Made by a program: the position numbers and the translations under genes. The notes under the pieces were generated by a model that worked only from the letters and a program-made list of their open reading frames with translations, made no database searches and had not been told where the DNA came from. Below, in pieces: positions 51,143 through 59,091 of a DNA stretch of 64,000 bases (its first letter is position 1; every line of letters begins with the position of its first letter). Source of the DNA: Thioclava sp. GXIMD2076 (GTDB taxonomy: Bacteria > Pseudomonadota > Alphaproteobacteria > Rhodobacterales > Rhodobacteraceae); NCBI RefSeq assembly GCF_037949795.1, contig NZ_CP149933.1, positions 434,001 to 498,000 of the forward strand. Direction: 5' to 3'.

Positions 51143-52309
51143 TCAGAACCTTTCCCCGAGACCCCGGGCGGCAAGGTTGCGCATGAGGGCCGTGATGCCG
51201 AAGCTCCACTCGGGGCAATGATCGGCGCGGTCGACCCAGTTGGTCAGGCACCCCAGTTGCGGCGCCGCAATCTCCACACGGTCCCCCACCACATGGGTGA
51301 ACCCCTGCCCCTCGCCGTGGCGGTCCTTGGTGGGGGCAAACATCGTGCCCAGAAACAGCACCGCACCGTCGGGATACTGATGGCTGCGGTTGCGCATCTG
51401 GCTCACCAGATCGGTCGGGCGGCGCGAGATGGCCCGCATCGGGCTCTCGCCTGACATGATGAAGCCGTCCTCGCCTGTAACCGTCAAGGAAACCGTTGTG
51501 CTTTCAACATCTTGTAAGGAGAAATGGGCATCGAAGAGGCGGATGAACGGACCGATCGCGCAAGAGGCGTTATTGTCCTTGGCCTTGCCCAGCAACAATG
51601 CCGAGCGCCCTTCGACATCACGTAGATTGACATCATTGCCCAGTGCGGCCCCGAGGATCTCGCCGTCGGAGCGCGTGACAAGCACCACTTCCGGCTCGGG
51701 GTTGTTCCAATGCGACATCGGATGGATACCGACCGTCTCGCCGCAGCCCATCGCCGACATCGGCTGGGATTTGGTGAAAATCTCGGCATCCGGCCCGATG
51801 CCCACCTCGAGATATTGCGACCACAGATCCATTTCCTGCAGGAGCCCTTTGACCTGCATCGCCTGTTCCGATCCGGCCTGCAGGTCGCGCAGATTCTCGC
51901 CGATTACCGGCGCGAGGCGGGCGCGGATTTCGGCAGCACGCCCCACATCGCCGCGCGCCTGTTCCTCGATCACCCGCTCGAGCATACTCTCGGCAAAAGT
52001 TACGCCCGCAGCCTTGATGGCCTGCAGATCCACAGGCGCCAGCAGCCGTCCTTCCGAGCCGTCAAGGAATGCGTCAAGCGGTCCGAGACAGGGCAGATCC
52101 TCCGCCGCCAACAGCGTCAAGACATTCTTGTTTTCGAGAAGATGGGACATCGTAACGGCCTGCGCCGTCAGATCATAAAGTTTCCCATCACGGATTGTGA
52201 CAATACAGGGGCCACCTTGTGCCTGCGACCAGACACGACCAACAAGCTTTGCCAGATGTGCATCATCCGGCAAAACCTGATTGGCCTTCAACACAGATGC
52301 TGAAGCCAA
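51143..52309 (-). CDS. xylX: FAH-fold 2-keto-3-deoxy-D-pentonate dehydratase candidate (XylX-like)
   Basis: 388 residues from a TTG directly preceded by GGGAGGAGAT; a GTG at 52354 would add 15 residues without a ribosome-binding site. Core sequences LLAPVDLQAIKAAGVTFAES, LERVIEEQARGD, LWSQYLEVGIGPDAEIFTK, GNDVNLRDVEGRSALLLGKA and NASCAIGPFIRLFD match Caulobacter XylX-type enzymes, which dehydrate 2-keto-3-deoxyxylonate to alpha-ketoglutaric semialdehyde. It opens the TRAP operon and lies next to a GntR-type operator at 52360-52376. Family call is strong; substrate inferred from XylD nearby. Confidence 0.85.
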   Translation of the reverse strand: MASASVLKANQVLPDDAHLAKLVGRVWSQAQGGPCIVTIRDGKLYDLTAQAVTMSHLLENKNVLTLLAAEDLPCLGPLDAFLDGSEGRLLAPVDLQAIKAAGVTFAESMLERVIEEQARGDVGRAAEIRARLAPVIGENLRDLQAGSEQAMQVKGLLQEMDLWSQYLEVGIGPDAEIFTKSQPMSAMGCGETVGIHPMSHWNNPEPEVVLVTRSDGEILGAALGNDVNLRDVEGRSALLLGKAKDNNASCAIGPFIRLFDAHFSLQDVESTTVSLTVTGEDGFIMSGESPMRAISRRPTDLVSQMRNRSHQYPDGAVLFLGTMFAPTKDRHGEGQGFTHVVGDRVEIAAPQLGCLTNWVDRADHCPEWSFGITALMRNLAARGLGERF

Positions 52310-52359
52310 AATCTCCTCCCTTGATTTTACGCACCGCCTCCACTCGTTGCGCACGACAT

Positions 52360-52376
52360 TAGATGTCTGACAATAT
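52360..52376. promoter_or_regulatory. GntR operator candidate, copy 2 (xylX-TRAP promoter)
   Basis: A 17-base site with core TGTCTGACA matches the perfect palindrome at 54673-54689 at 13 of 17 positions when read on the same strand as its complement. It lies about 51-67 bases upstream of the xylX-like start, at the position expected for a promoter. Confidence 0.6.
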
Positions 52377-52447
52377 TACAACAGCAGCGCGCCAATCGGC
52401 GCAAGAGAAAACTTCGGCAAAGTCAGGAAAATGTCGGAAGTAGGTTT

Positions 52448-53164
52448 TTATACGTAAAATTCGATAGTTAGACCAACTCTCTGGGCAGAACCGATCAGAT
52501 GACGGCGCATCGCCGCTCGTGCCATTACCGGATCTTTGGTTCTGATCGCGTCACGAATAGCCGTATGTTCCTCGATCGTGCGCTCGATCACCTCTTCCAG
52601 CTGACCCTCCGTGCGGGCGATCGCGATGACGTGGCTGATCCGGTCGGAAATCGCGCCGATAAACTGTGCGAAATAATTATTTCCCGTCGATTCCGCGATG
52701 ATGCGATGAAAGTCCAGATCGGCAGCCACACCCGAGTTGCCCCAATCCTCAGAGGCAGAGATCTGCGCCAAGGCCGCGTTCAGCGCCTCCATCTGTTCGG
52801 CGGTATGATGGGTTGCAGCAAGAGCAGCGGCCTCCATCTCTAGCGGAACACGCAACTGATAGAGATCCCGAAAGTTACGCCGGTCCATAGACTTGGCATC
52901 TTCGAGGAGGATCTGCCGCGCGGGGCGCTCACGCACAAACGCCCCGACCCCCTGCCGTGTCTCGACCAGCCCCTCGCTGCGCAGCTGTGCAATCGCCTCG
53001 CGCACAACCGTCCTGCTGACGCCGAAGCTTTTCGACAGCGCATGCTCGGTGGGCAGCTTGTCGCCGGGTTGCAACGCACCGTCATAGATACGCTTGGCAA
53101 ATTCCGACGCGATCCGCGTCGGAAGATGCGCCACACGCTTGATCTGTTCGAAACCGCTTTCCAT
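52448..53164 (-). CDS. GntR-family regulator (FadR/FCD subfamily)
   Basis: 238-residue repressor. The winged helix is at about 15-75 (ASEFAKRIYDGALQPGDKLP, SKSFGVSRTVVREAIAQL, VETRQGVGAFV) and the FCD ligand domain at about 90-225, with metal-type residues in LDFHRIIAESTGN and EHTAIRDAIRTKD...AMRRHL. AGAGGAAATGGT precedes the ATG. Same strand as the flavoprotein gene upstream (36-base gap). Two matching palindromes, in the divergent region at 54.67 kb and before xylX, are its likely operators; the inducer is probably a sugar acid or pathway intermediate. Confidence 0.9.
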   Translation of the reverse strand: MESGFEQIKRVAHLPTRIASEFAKRIYDGALQPGDKLPTEHALSKSFGVSRTVVREAIAQLRSEGLVETRQGVGAFVRERPARQILLEDAKSMDRRNFRDLYQLRVPLEMEAAALAATHHTAEQMEALNAALAQISASEDWGNSGVAADLDFHRIIAESTGNNYFAQFIGAISDRISHVIAIARTEGQLEEVIERTIEEHTAIRDAIRTKDPVMARAAMRRHLIGSAQRVGLTIEFYV

Positions 53165-53200
53165 ACCATTTCCTCTTACCAGACAAGCAGACCATAGCAG

Positions 53201-54613
53201 TCAAAGGTCGATCTGGCACCCTTTATTCATCACCATCGCCGGATCGACCGCCTTGCGGATCGCGACATTCAAACGGCGCTGAACTTCAGGAAGCCTCTCA
53301 GAAAAATCACCTTTTTTCAGCCGACCAATGCCATGCTCGGCGCTGATCGAACCGTGATACCCATCCAGCACCCGATTGGCGATCTGCTTGGCGCGGCAGA
53401 TCTGCGCATCGATATCACCGGACAGATCGGGCAACACATTCAGGTGCACATTGCCATCGCCCACATGCCCGTAGGAGACACAGATAACATCGGGCATATC
53501 GGCCAGAATGGCGGCCTCGGTTTCGGCCACAAATGCCGCTACCCGCGACAATGGCACGGACAGATCGGTGCGCAGATGCTTGCCGCGCTTGGCCTGACCT
53601 TCGTTCATGCCTTCCCGGATCAGCCAGAGATTACGCGCCTGCGCTTGCGACTGGGCCACCACCCCGTCCAGCACCAGCCCCGCCTCGAACGCGTATTCCA
53701 CAAAGCGCGCCATGAGGTCGTCCATATCCACCAGCCCCGAGCCCGCGATTTCCATGAGCACATAGGCGGGATGCTCCGCCGCCATCGGCAGGACCAGATC
53801 GGGGATGCCTTCCTTGGCCAGATCGAATGCCAGTGGCGGCAAAAATTCGAAGGCCGACATGAGGTCACAACATTGCCGCCGCGCATGCCGGTAAAGCGTG
53901 ATCGCATCCTCCAGCGACTCGAGCGCCAACAGCGCCGTCGCCACCTGATCGGGAGCGGGCAGCAGCTTGACGGAGACTGCTGTAATGATACCGATGGTTC
54001 CTTCCGAACCGATGAAAAGATGTTTAAGATCAATACCTCTGTTGTCTTTCCGTAGGCTCGAGAGCCCCTCGAAAAGACTGCCATCGGGCAAGACGACCTC
54101 AAGCCCTAGCACCAGATCGCGGGTCATCCCGTAGCGCAGCACATTCACTCCACCCGCATTGGTCGAGACATTCCCGCCCAGACGGCAGCTCCCCTGCGCC
54201 CCGAGCGTCAAGGGAAAGAACAGCCCTGCCTCGGCCACCTTGGCCTTGAACTCCTCCAAGACGATACCCGATTCGACCACCGCCGAGAAATTGTCACAAT
54301 CAAGCTGGCGTATCGCGGTCATGCGCTCCAGGGTGAGCACCACCTGATGATCGGGCATATCTGGCACCGCCCCCAGAACAAGCCCCGTATTGCCGCCCTG
54401 CGGCACGATATTCAATCCCAGCGCTCCAGCCGCACGCACGCACTCCTGCACCTCCGGCGTGTTGCGGGGGCGCAGCACCGCCAACGCGGAAGACTGCACA
54501 TCGCCATGCCAATCATGGCAATAGCGCAGGACATCCTCCCCCGTCACAACAAGTTCCGGCCCCAATCGCTGCAGCAATTCTCTGGCGACTGACGGCACAT
54601 TCACCTCGGTCAT
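53201..54613 (-). CDS. FAD-binding oxidase (GlcD/D-2-hydroxyacid dehydrogenase family)
   Basis: 470-residue flavoprotein. GGGAGGAACGGGG sets the start at MTEVNVPSVAREL. FAD domain: VVPQGGNTGLVLGAVP (about 80-95, PxGxxTG-like), GGNVSTNAGGVNVLRYGMTRD (about 140-160), LFIGSEGTIGIITAV. C-terminal FAD-linked oxidase domain with YGHVGDGNVHLNVLP and SAEHGIGRLKKG. These oxidise glycolate, D-lactate or other D-2-hydroxyacids. In this block glycolate formed from glycolaldehyde (Dahms route) is a reasonable substrate; D-2-hydroxyglutarate or a C4/C5 hydroxyacid is an alternative. Confidence 0.87.
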   Translation of the reverse strand: MTEVNVPSVARELLQRLGPELVVTGEDVLRYCHDWHGDVQSSALAVLRPRNTPEVQECVRAAGALGLNIVPQGGNTGLVLGAVPDMPDHQVVLTLERMTAIRQLDCDNFSAVVESGIVLEEFKAKVAEAGLFFPLTLGAQGSCRLGGNVSTNAGGVNVLRYGMTRDLVLGLEVVLPDGSLFEGLSSLRKDNRGIDLKHLFIGSEGTIGIITAVSVKLLPAPDQVATALLALESLEDAITLYRHARRQCCDLMSAFEFLPPLAFDLAKEGIPDLVLPMAAEHPAYVLMEIAGSGLVDMDDLMARFVEYAFEAGLVLDGVVAQSQAQARNLWLIREGMNEGQAKRGKHLRTDLSVPLSRVAAFVAETEAAILADMPDVICVSYGHVGDGNVHLNVLPDLSGDIDAQICRAKQIANRVLDGYHGSISAEHGIGRLKKGDFSERLPEVQRRLNVAIRKAVDPAMVMNKGCQIDL

Positions 54614-54672
54614 CCCCGTTCCTCCCTCTCTATGCCCTCCCATCGGGCAAATCCTCTCTTGTTTTTCCTACC

Positions 54673-54689
54673 ATGTTGTCAGACAACAT
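54673..54689. promoter_or_regulatory. GntR operator candidate, copy 1 (perfect 17-bp palindrome)
   Basis: ATGTTGTCAGACAACAT at 54673-54689 is perfectly symmetric about its central base. It lies in the 124-base divergent region between the flavoprotein-gntR unit and the denD-xylD operon, about 50-60 bases from both starts. The TTGTCAGACAA core is of the FadR-subfamily kind (T-N-G-T...A-C-N-A). Confidence 0.75.
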
Positions 54690-54737
54690 TACAAGATTGG
54701 ACCAGTTGGGAGGCTGGCCCTTAACGGAGGAGACATC

Positions 54738-55709
54738 ATGCATATTCTGATAATCGGCGCCGCCGGTATGGTCGGGCGCAAGCTGACGGCAAAACTTCTG
54801 ACAACCGGCCATCTCGGCGGAACGCCCATCCAGCGGATGGATCTGGTCGATGTCATCCCCCCGCATGAGCCGCAAAGCGAGATCGATATCCACTGCGAGG
54901 CCGCGGATCTGTCTACCCCCCATACGGCACCCGCGCTGATCGCCCGCCGCCCCGATGTGATCTTCCACCTCGCGGCCATTGTCTCGGGCGAGGCGGAGGC
55001 CGATTTCGACAAGGGATACCGCATAAATCTCGACGGCACCCGCGCCCTGTTCGAGGCGATCCGTCATACGCAAAGCTACTGCCCGCGTGTGGTCTTTGCC
55101 TCCTCGATCGCGGTGGTGGGGGCACCGCTGCCCTATCCTATCCCAGATGACTTCCACTGCACCCCGCTTACCAGCTATGGAACCCAGAAAGCCATCTGCG
55201 AGCTATTGCTGGCGGATTATACGCGGCGCGGGATCCTTGACGGTGTGGGCCTGCGCCTGCCCACGATCTGCATCCGTCCGGGCGCGCCCAACAAAGCGGC
55301 CTCGGGCTTCTTCTCGGGCATCCTGCGCGAGCCTCTCGTCGGCAAGGACGCCGTGCTTCCGGTCCCCGACACCATCCGCCACTGGCATGCCTCGCCGCGC
55401 TCGGCCGTGGGGTTCATGCTCCATGCTGCAAGCATGGACACCGCGGCCATCGGTCCGCGGCGCAATCTCTCGATGCCCGGTGTCTCGGCCACGGTCGCCG
55501 AACAGATAGAAGCCCTGCGCCGCATTGCGGGCGACACTGCGGTCAAACTGATCCGGCGCGTCCCCGATCCCGCGATTACCGCCATGTGCGAGGGCTGGGC
55601 TCCGGGGTTCGAGGCCAGCCGCGCCCGCGCTCTGGGCTTTCGCGCCGAGAGTGACTTCACCCAGATTATCAAGGCCCATATCGAGGACGAGCTGGAGGGG
55701 GTCCAATGA
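54738..55709 (+). CDS. denD: NAD-dependent sugar-acid dehydrogenase (DenD-like epimerase-fold)
   Basis: 323-residue extended SDR. Cofactor site IGAAGMVGRKL (about 6-16), HLAAIVSGEAEADFDKGYRI (about 75-94), SSIAVVGAPLPYPIPDD (about 118-134) and YxxxK in SYGTQKAI (about 144-151). The HLAAIVSGEAE motif and length match D-erythronate dehydrogenase (DenD). GGAGGAGACATC precedes the ATG. First gene of a three-gene operon with a beta-hydroxyacid dehydrogenase and XylD. True substrate may be a C4 or C5 aldonate. Confidence 0.82.
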   Translation: MHILIIGAAGMVGRKLTAKLLTTGHLGGTPIQRMDLVDVIPPHEPQSEIDIHCEAADLSTPHTAPALIARRPDVIFHLAAIVSGEAEADFDKGYRINLDGTRALFEAIRHTQSYCPRVVFASSIAVVGAPLPYPIPDDFHCTPLTSYGTQKAICELLLADYTRRGILDGVGLRLPTICIRPGAPNKAASGFFSGILREPLVGKDAVLPVPDTIRHWHASPRSAVGFMLHAASMDTAAIGPRRNLSMPGVSATVAEQIEALRRIAGDTAVKLIRRVPDPAITAMCEGWAPGFEASRARALGFRAESDFTQIIKAHIEDELEGVQ

Positions 55710-56587
55710 CGATCGCTTTTCTGGGGACCGGCCTGATGGGCGCGCCGATGGTGCGCTGCCTGTTGCGCGCGGGGCATCATGTCACCGTCTGGAACCGCGC
55801 GCCGGAAAAGGCGGCGGCGCTGGTCGAGGACGGCGCGCGGCACGCACAGACGCCGCGCGAGGCCGTGGCACGGGCCGAGCTGGTCTTTACGATGCTTAGC
55901 GACGGTGCGGCGGTGGACGATGTGCTGTTTGCCCAAGGGGGCCTGCCGCAAAAAGGGGCCACATTTGTCGATTGTTCCTCGATTGCGCCCGACGTCGCGC
56001 GCGCGCACGCCCGACGGCTGGCGCAGGCGGGGATCGACTATGTGGATTGCCCTGTCTCTGGCGGCGTCGATGGCGCGCGTGCGGGCACATTGGCGCTTAT
56101 GGCCGGTGGGTCCGCCGACAGCATCGCCCGTATCGCACCGGTCATGGCCGCGCTCGGCAGGTTGACCCATGTCGGGCCCACCGGTGCGGGGCAGGTGTGC
56201 AAACTGGCCAACCAGCAGATTGTCGCCATCACCATCGGCGCCCTTGCCGAGGCAATGGTGATGGTCGGGGCCGCCGGCGCGGACCGCGCCCGTTTCCGCG
56301 ATGCCATTCGTGGCGGCTTTGCCGAAAGCCGTATTCTGGAGCTGCATGGCCAGCGGATGATCGACCGTGATTTTACCCCGGGAGGCCCCGCGCGCCTGCA
56401 GCTGAAAGACCTTGACGGAGTGCTGGGTCAGGCCGCCACCCATGCGCTGGACCTGCCCCTTTCAAAGGAGATCCGGCGCCTGTTTGCGCAATTCGTCGCA
56501 CAGGGCCATGCTGAGACGGACCATTCAGGCCTGCTGATGCATCTCGAGGCGCTGAATGCCTGCGACCCTGTGGAGGAGACACAATGA
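55706..56587 (+). CDS. NAD-binding 3-hydroxyacid dehydrogenase (HIBADH/tartronate semialdehyde reductase family)
   Basis: 293-residue enzyme. N-terminal IAFLGTGLMGAPMVRCLLRA (about 3-22) is the dinucleotide site, VDCPVSGGVDGARAGTLALM (about 113-132) the substrate motif, and catalytic Lys lies in GAGQVCKLANQQIVA (about 163-177). In denD clusters this position is often held by an LtnD-type threonate dehydrogenase; a glyxylate/tartronate semialdehyde role is also possible. ATGA overlaps on both sides show tight coupling. Confidence 0.87.
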   Translation: MTIAFLGTGLMGAPMVRCLLRAGHHVTVWNRAPEKAAALVEDGARHAQTPREAVARAELVFTMLSDGAAVDDVLFAQGGLPQKGATFVDCSSIAPDVARAHARRLAQAGIDYVDCPVSGGVDGARAGTLALMAGGSADSIARIAPVMAALGRLTHVGPTGAGQVCKLANQQIVAITIGALAEAMVMVGAAGADRARFRDAIRGGFAESRILELHGQRMIDRDFTPGGPARLQLKDLDGVLGQAATHALDLPLSKEIRRLFAQFVAQGHAETDHSGLLMHLEALNACDPVEETQ

Positions 56588-58365
56588 CCAAGACCCCGCC
56601 CAAACCCCGTCTGCGCTCGCAGGACTGGTTCGACAATCCCGACCATGCCGATATGACGGCGCTCTATCTCGAGCGTTTCATGAATTATGGCACCACCCCC
56701 GAGGAGCTGCGCGCGGGACGCCCGATCATCGGGATCGCACAATCCGGCAGCGACCTCAGCCCCTGCAACCGCCACCATCTGGATCTGGCCAAACGGGTGC
56801 GCGACGGCATTCGCGATGCCGGCGGTATCCCGATCGAGTTTCCAACCCACACCCTGTTCGAGAACTGCAAGCGTCCCACGGCCGCGCTGGACCGCAATCT
56901 GGCCTATCTGGGACTTGTCGAGCTGCTTTACGGCTATCCTTTCGACGGGGTGGTGCTGACCACCGGCTGCGACAAGACCACGCCTTCGGCATTGATGGCG
57001 GCGGCCACGGTCGACATTCCGGCCATCGTGCTGTCGGGCGGGCCCATGCTCGATGGCTGGCACGAGGGCGATCTGGTGGGCTCGGGCACCGTCATCTGGC
57101 GCTCGCGGCGCAAATATGGCGCAGGCGAGATCACCCGCGAGGAGTTTCTGGAAACCGCTCTGGAAAGTGCTCCTTCGGTGGGTCACTGTAACACCATGGG
57201 CACGGCCTCCACGATGAACGCGATTGCCGAGGCGCTTGGCATGTCGCTGACGGGCTGCGCCGCGATCCCTGCCGCCTATCGCGAGCGCGGACAGATGGCC
57301 TATCGCACCGGCAAACGCGCGGTCGAGCTGGTTCACGAGGATCTGCGCCCGTCCGATATCATGACACGGCCCGCTTTCCTGAACGCGATCCGCGTGAATG
57401 CGGCAATCGGTGGCTCGACCAATGCCCAGCCCCATATCGCGGCCATGGCCAAACATGCGGGCGTCGAGATCACCGCCAAGGATTGGCAGACCTACGGCTA
57501 TGACATTCCGCTTCTGGCCAATGTGCAGCCTGCGGGCAAATATCTGGGCGAGCGGTTCCACCGTGCAGGCGGGGTACCAGCAATCATGTGGGAGCTAATG
57601 GGGGCGGGCAAGCTGGACCTCTCGTGCCGGACGGTCACGGGCCAAAATATGGGCGCTAATCTCGAGGGCCGTCAGAGTTCGGACCGCGAGGTCATCCTGC
57701 CCTATGGCGCACCGATGATGGAGCGCGCGGGGTTCTTTGTGCTCACGGGAAATCTCTTCGATTTCGCGATCATGAAGACCAGCGTGATATCCGAGGACTT
57801 CCGCCGGCGGTATCTGACGACCCCCGGCTCGGAGGGGGTCTTCGAGGGCACGGCCTTCGTCTTCGACGGCTCGGAGGATTACCATGCGCGCATCAATGAT
57901 CCCGCGCTGGACATCGACGAACACTCCATACTTGTGATCCGCGGCGCCGGGCCACTGGGCTGGCCCGGCTCGGCGGAGGTGGTCAATATGCAGCCGCCGG
58001 ACCGTCTTCTGAAACGCGGCATAACCTCTCTGCCGACACTTGGCGACGGGCGGCAATCGGGCACTGCCGATAGCCCCTCGATCCTCAATGCCTCGCCCGA
58101 AAGCGCGGCGGGCGGCGGGCTGGCCTGGATCCGCACGGGCGACCGGCTGCGCATCGATCTGACCGGAGGACGCTGCGATATGCTGGTCTCCGATGCCGAA
58201 CTGGACCGGCGCAAGGCGGAAGGGCTACCGGAGGTGCCCCCCTCGGCCACCCCATGGCAACAGCTCTATCGCGAGACGGTCACCCAGATGCAGGATGGCG
58301 CCACCATCCGCGGAGCCGAGAAATTTCGCGCGATCTCGCGCAAACTCCCGCGCCACAACCACTGA
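56584..58365 (+). CDS. xylD: D-xylonate dehydratase (XylD type, IlvD/Edd family)
   Basis: 593-residue [2Fe-2S] dehydratase converting D-xylonate to 2-keto-3-deoxy-D-xylonate. It follows the Caulobacter XylD pattern along the whole length as recalled: RSQDWFDNPDHADMTALYLE at the N terminus, IIGIAQSGSDLSPCNRHHLD, VVLTTGCDKTTPSALMAA, SVGHCNTMGTASTMNAIAEA, SLPTLGDGRQSGTADSPSIL and the terminal KLPRHNH. Cluster cysteines are all present. Co-operonic with denD and the hydroxyacid dehydrogenase; XylX, KGSADH and aldolase candidates are nearby, so both Weimberg and Dahms branches are possible. Confidence 0.92.
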   Translation: MTKTPPKPRLRSQDWFDNPDHADMTALYLERFMNYGTTPEELRAGRPIIGIAQSGSDLSPCNRHHLDLAKRVRDGIRDAGGIPIEFPTHTLFENCKRPTAALDRNLAYLGLVELLYGYPFDGVVLTTGCDKTTPSALMAAATVDIPAIVLSGGPMLDGWHEGDLVGSGTVIWRSRRKYGAGEITREEFLETALESAPSVGHCNTMGTASTMNAIAEALGMSLTGCAAIPAAYRERGQMAYRTGKRAVELVHEDLRPSDIMTRPAFLNAIRVNAAIGGSTNAQPHIAAMAKHAGVEITAKDWQTYGYDIPLLANVQPAGKYLGERFHRAGGVPAIMWELMGAGKLDLSCRTVTGQNMGANLEGRQSSDREVILPYGAPMMERAGFFVLTGNLFDFAIMKTSVISEDFRRRYLTTPGSEGVFEGTAFVFDGSEDYHARINDPALDIDEHSILVIRGAGPLGWPGSAEVVNMQPPDRLLKRGITSLPTLGDGRQSGTADSPSILNASPESAAGGGLAWIRTGDRLRIDLTGGRCDMLVSDAELDRRKAEGLPEVPPSATPWQQLYRETVTQMQDGATIRGAEKFRAISRKLPRHNH

Positions 58366-58374
58366 CCCGTCGCA

Positions 58375-58393
58375 CCTGCCCCCTTCGGGCAGG
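58375..58393 (+). terminator. Hairpin after xylD
   Basis: CCTGCCC (58375-58381) pairs with GGGCAGG (58387-58393), loop CCTTC, 10 bases past the stop. The tract after it (CGCTTC) is a poor T run. Confidence 0.5.
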
Positions 58394-58513
58394 CGCTTCA
58401 CCCAAAAGGCCATCGGTCCTTACCAGACCGCGCGAGGCGAGCCGGCAGACCTGAGCCGACGGATGTTCCGCGGCGCAGGGTCCATCTCCCGAATTCCGCA
58501 TCACCTTTCCCCT

Positions 58514-58819
58514 TCAGCCCATGGACAGGACGATCTTGCCGCGCGTGCGTCCGGCTTCCGGTAACTCCAGAGCCTGCCGGACCACTGCCAATCGGAAGAT
58601 CCGCTCCACATAGGGCGTGACCGTTCCGGCCTCGACAAGGGCTGTGATCCGTTCGGGCGACCGCGCGATATCCGTCGCAGGGACGACGCGAGAGTCCGAG
58701 AAGGCACCGATTCTGATCATTCCGTAAACCGTGTCGCCGCAGGCGAAGCCCGTAATGCCCTCGCCAGTCTCCTCGATGATCCCAAAAAACTCACTGCCCA
58801 GACGGAGAAGAAACGTCAT
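58514..58819 (-). pseudogene. Remnant of a zinc-binding/quinone-type alcohol dehydrogenase with internal deletion
   Basis: The 101-residue frame joins an MDR N-terminal piece (LGSEFFGIIEETGEGITGFACGDTVYG, then GAFSDSRVVP) directly to the C-terminal end (ALVEAGTVTPYVERIFRLAV...RGKIVLSMG). The whole Rossmann domain and catalytic linker, about 150 residues, are missing, as is the true N terminus. The remaining frame is open but cannot fold as an active reductase. No ribosome-binding site was found for the first Met. Confidence 0.7.
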
Positions 58820-59091
58820 TCCCTCCTTGTGCCATCGCCATTGCAGATCTCCCTGTCAACGGGACTGCCCCCCGCCGCAATGACACGGTCAAACACGTCA
58901 CCCGTATCCTGTGGGCAGTCTCGGAACTCGGACACGGCAAGGCCATCTTACCAGTCGCGGGAAAGGCCGTATTTTCGTGCACTGCGGCATTCTCCCGCGC
59001 TTTGCGTCAAATGATGTCCAAGACGCCAAGCGAATTTCTCCTGTCCTGCCAGCAGCCTACACCTTTCCCCATGATGGACAGCCTCTGCGGG
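58820..59091. other. Gap between pseudogene and FGGY kinase
   Basis: 272 bases with no supported gene; it probably holds the decayed 5' part of the alcohol dehydrogenase and the 3' region of the kinase transcript. No terminator with a T run was seen. Confidence 0.4.
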
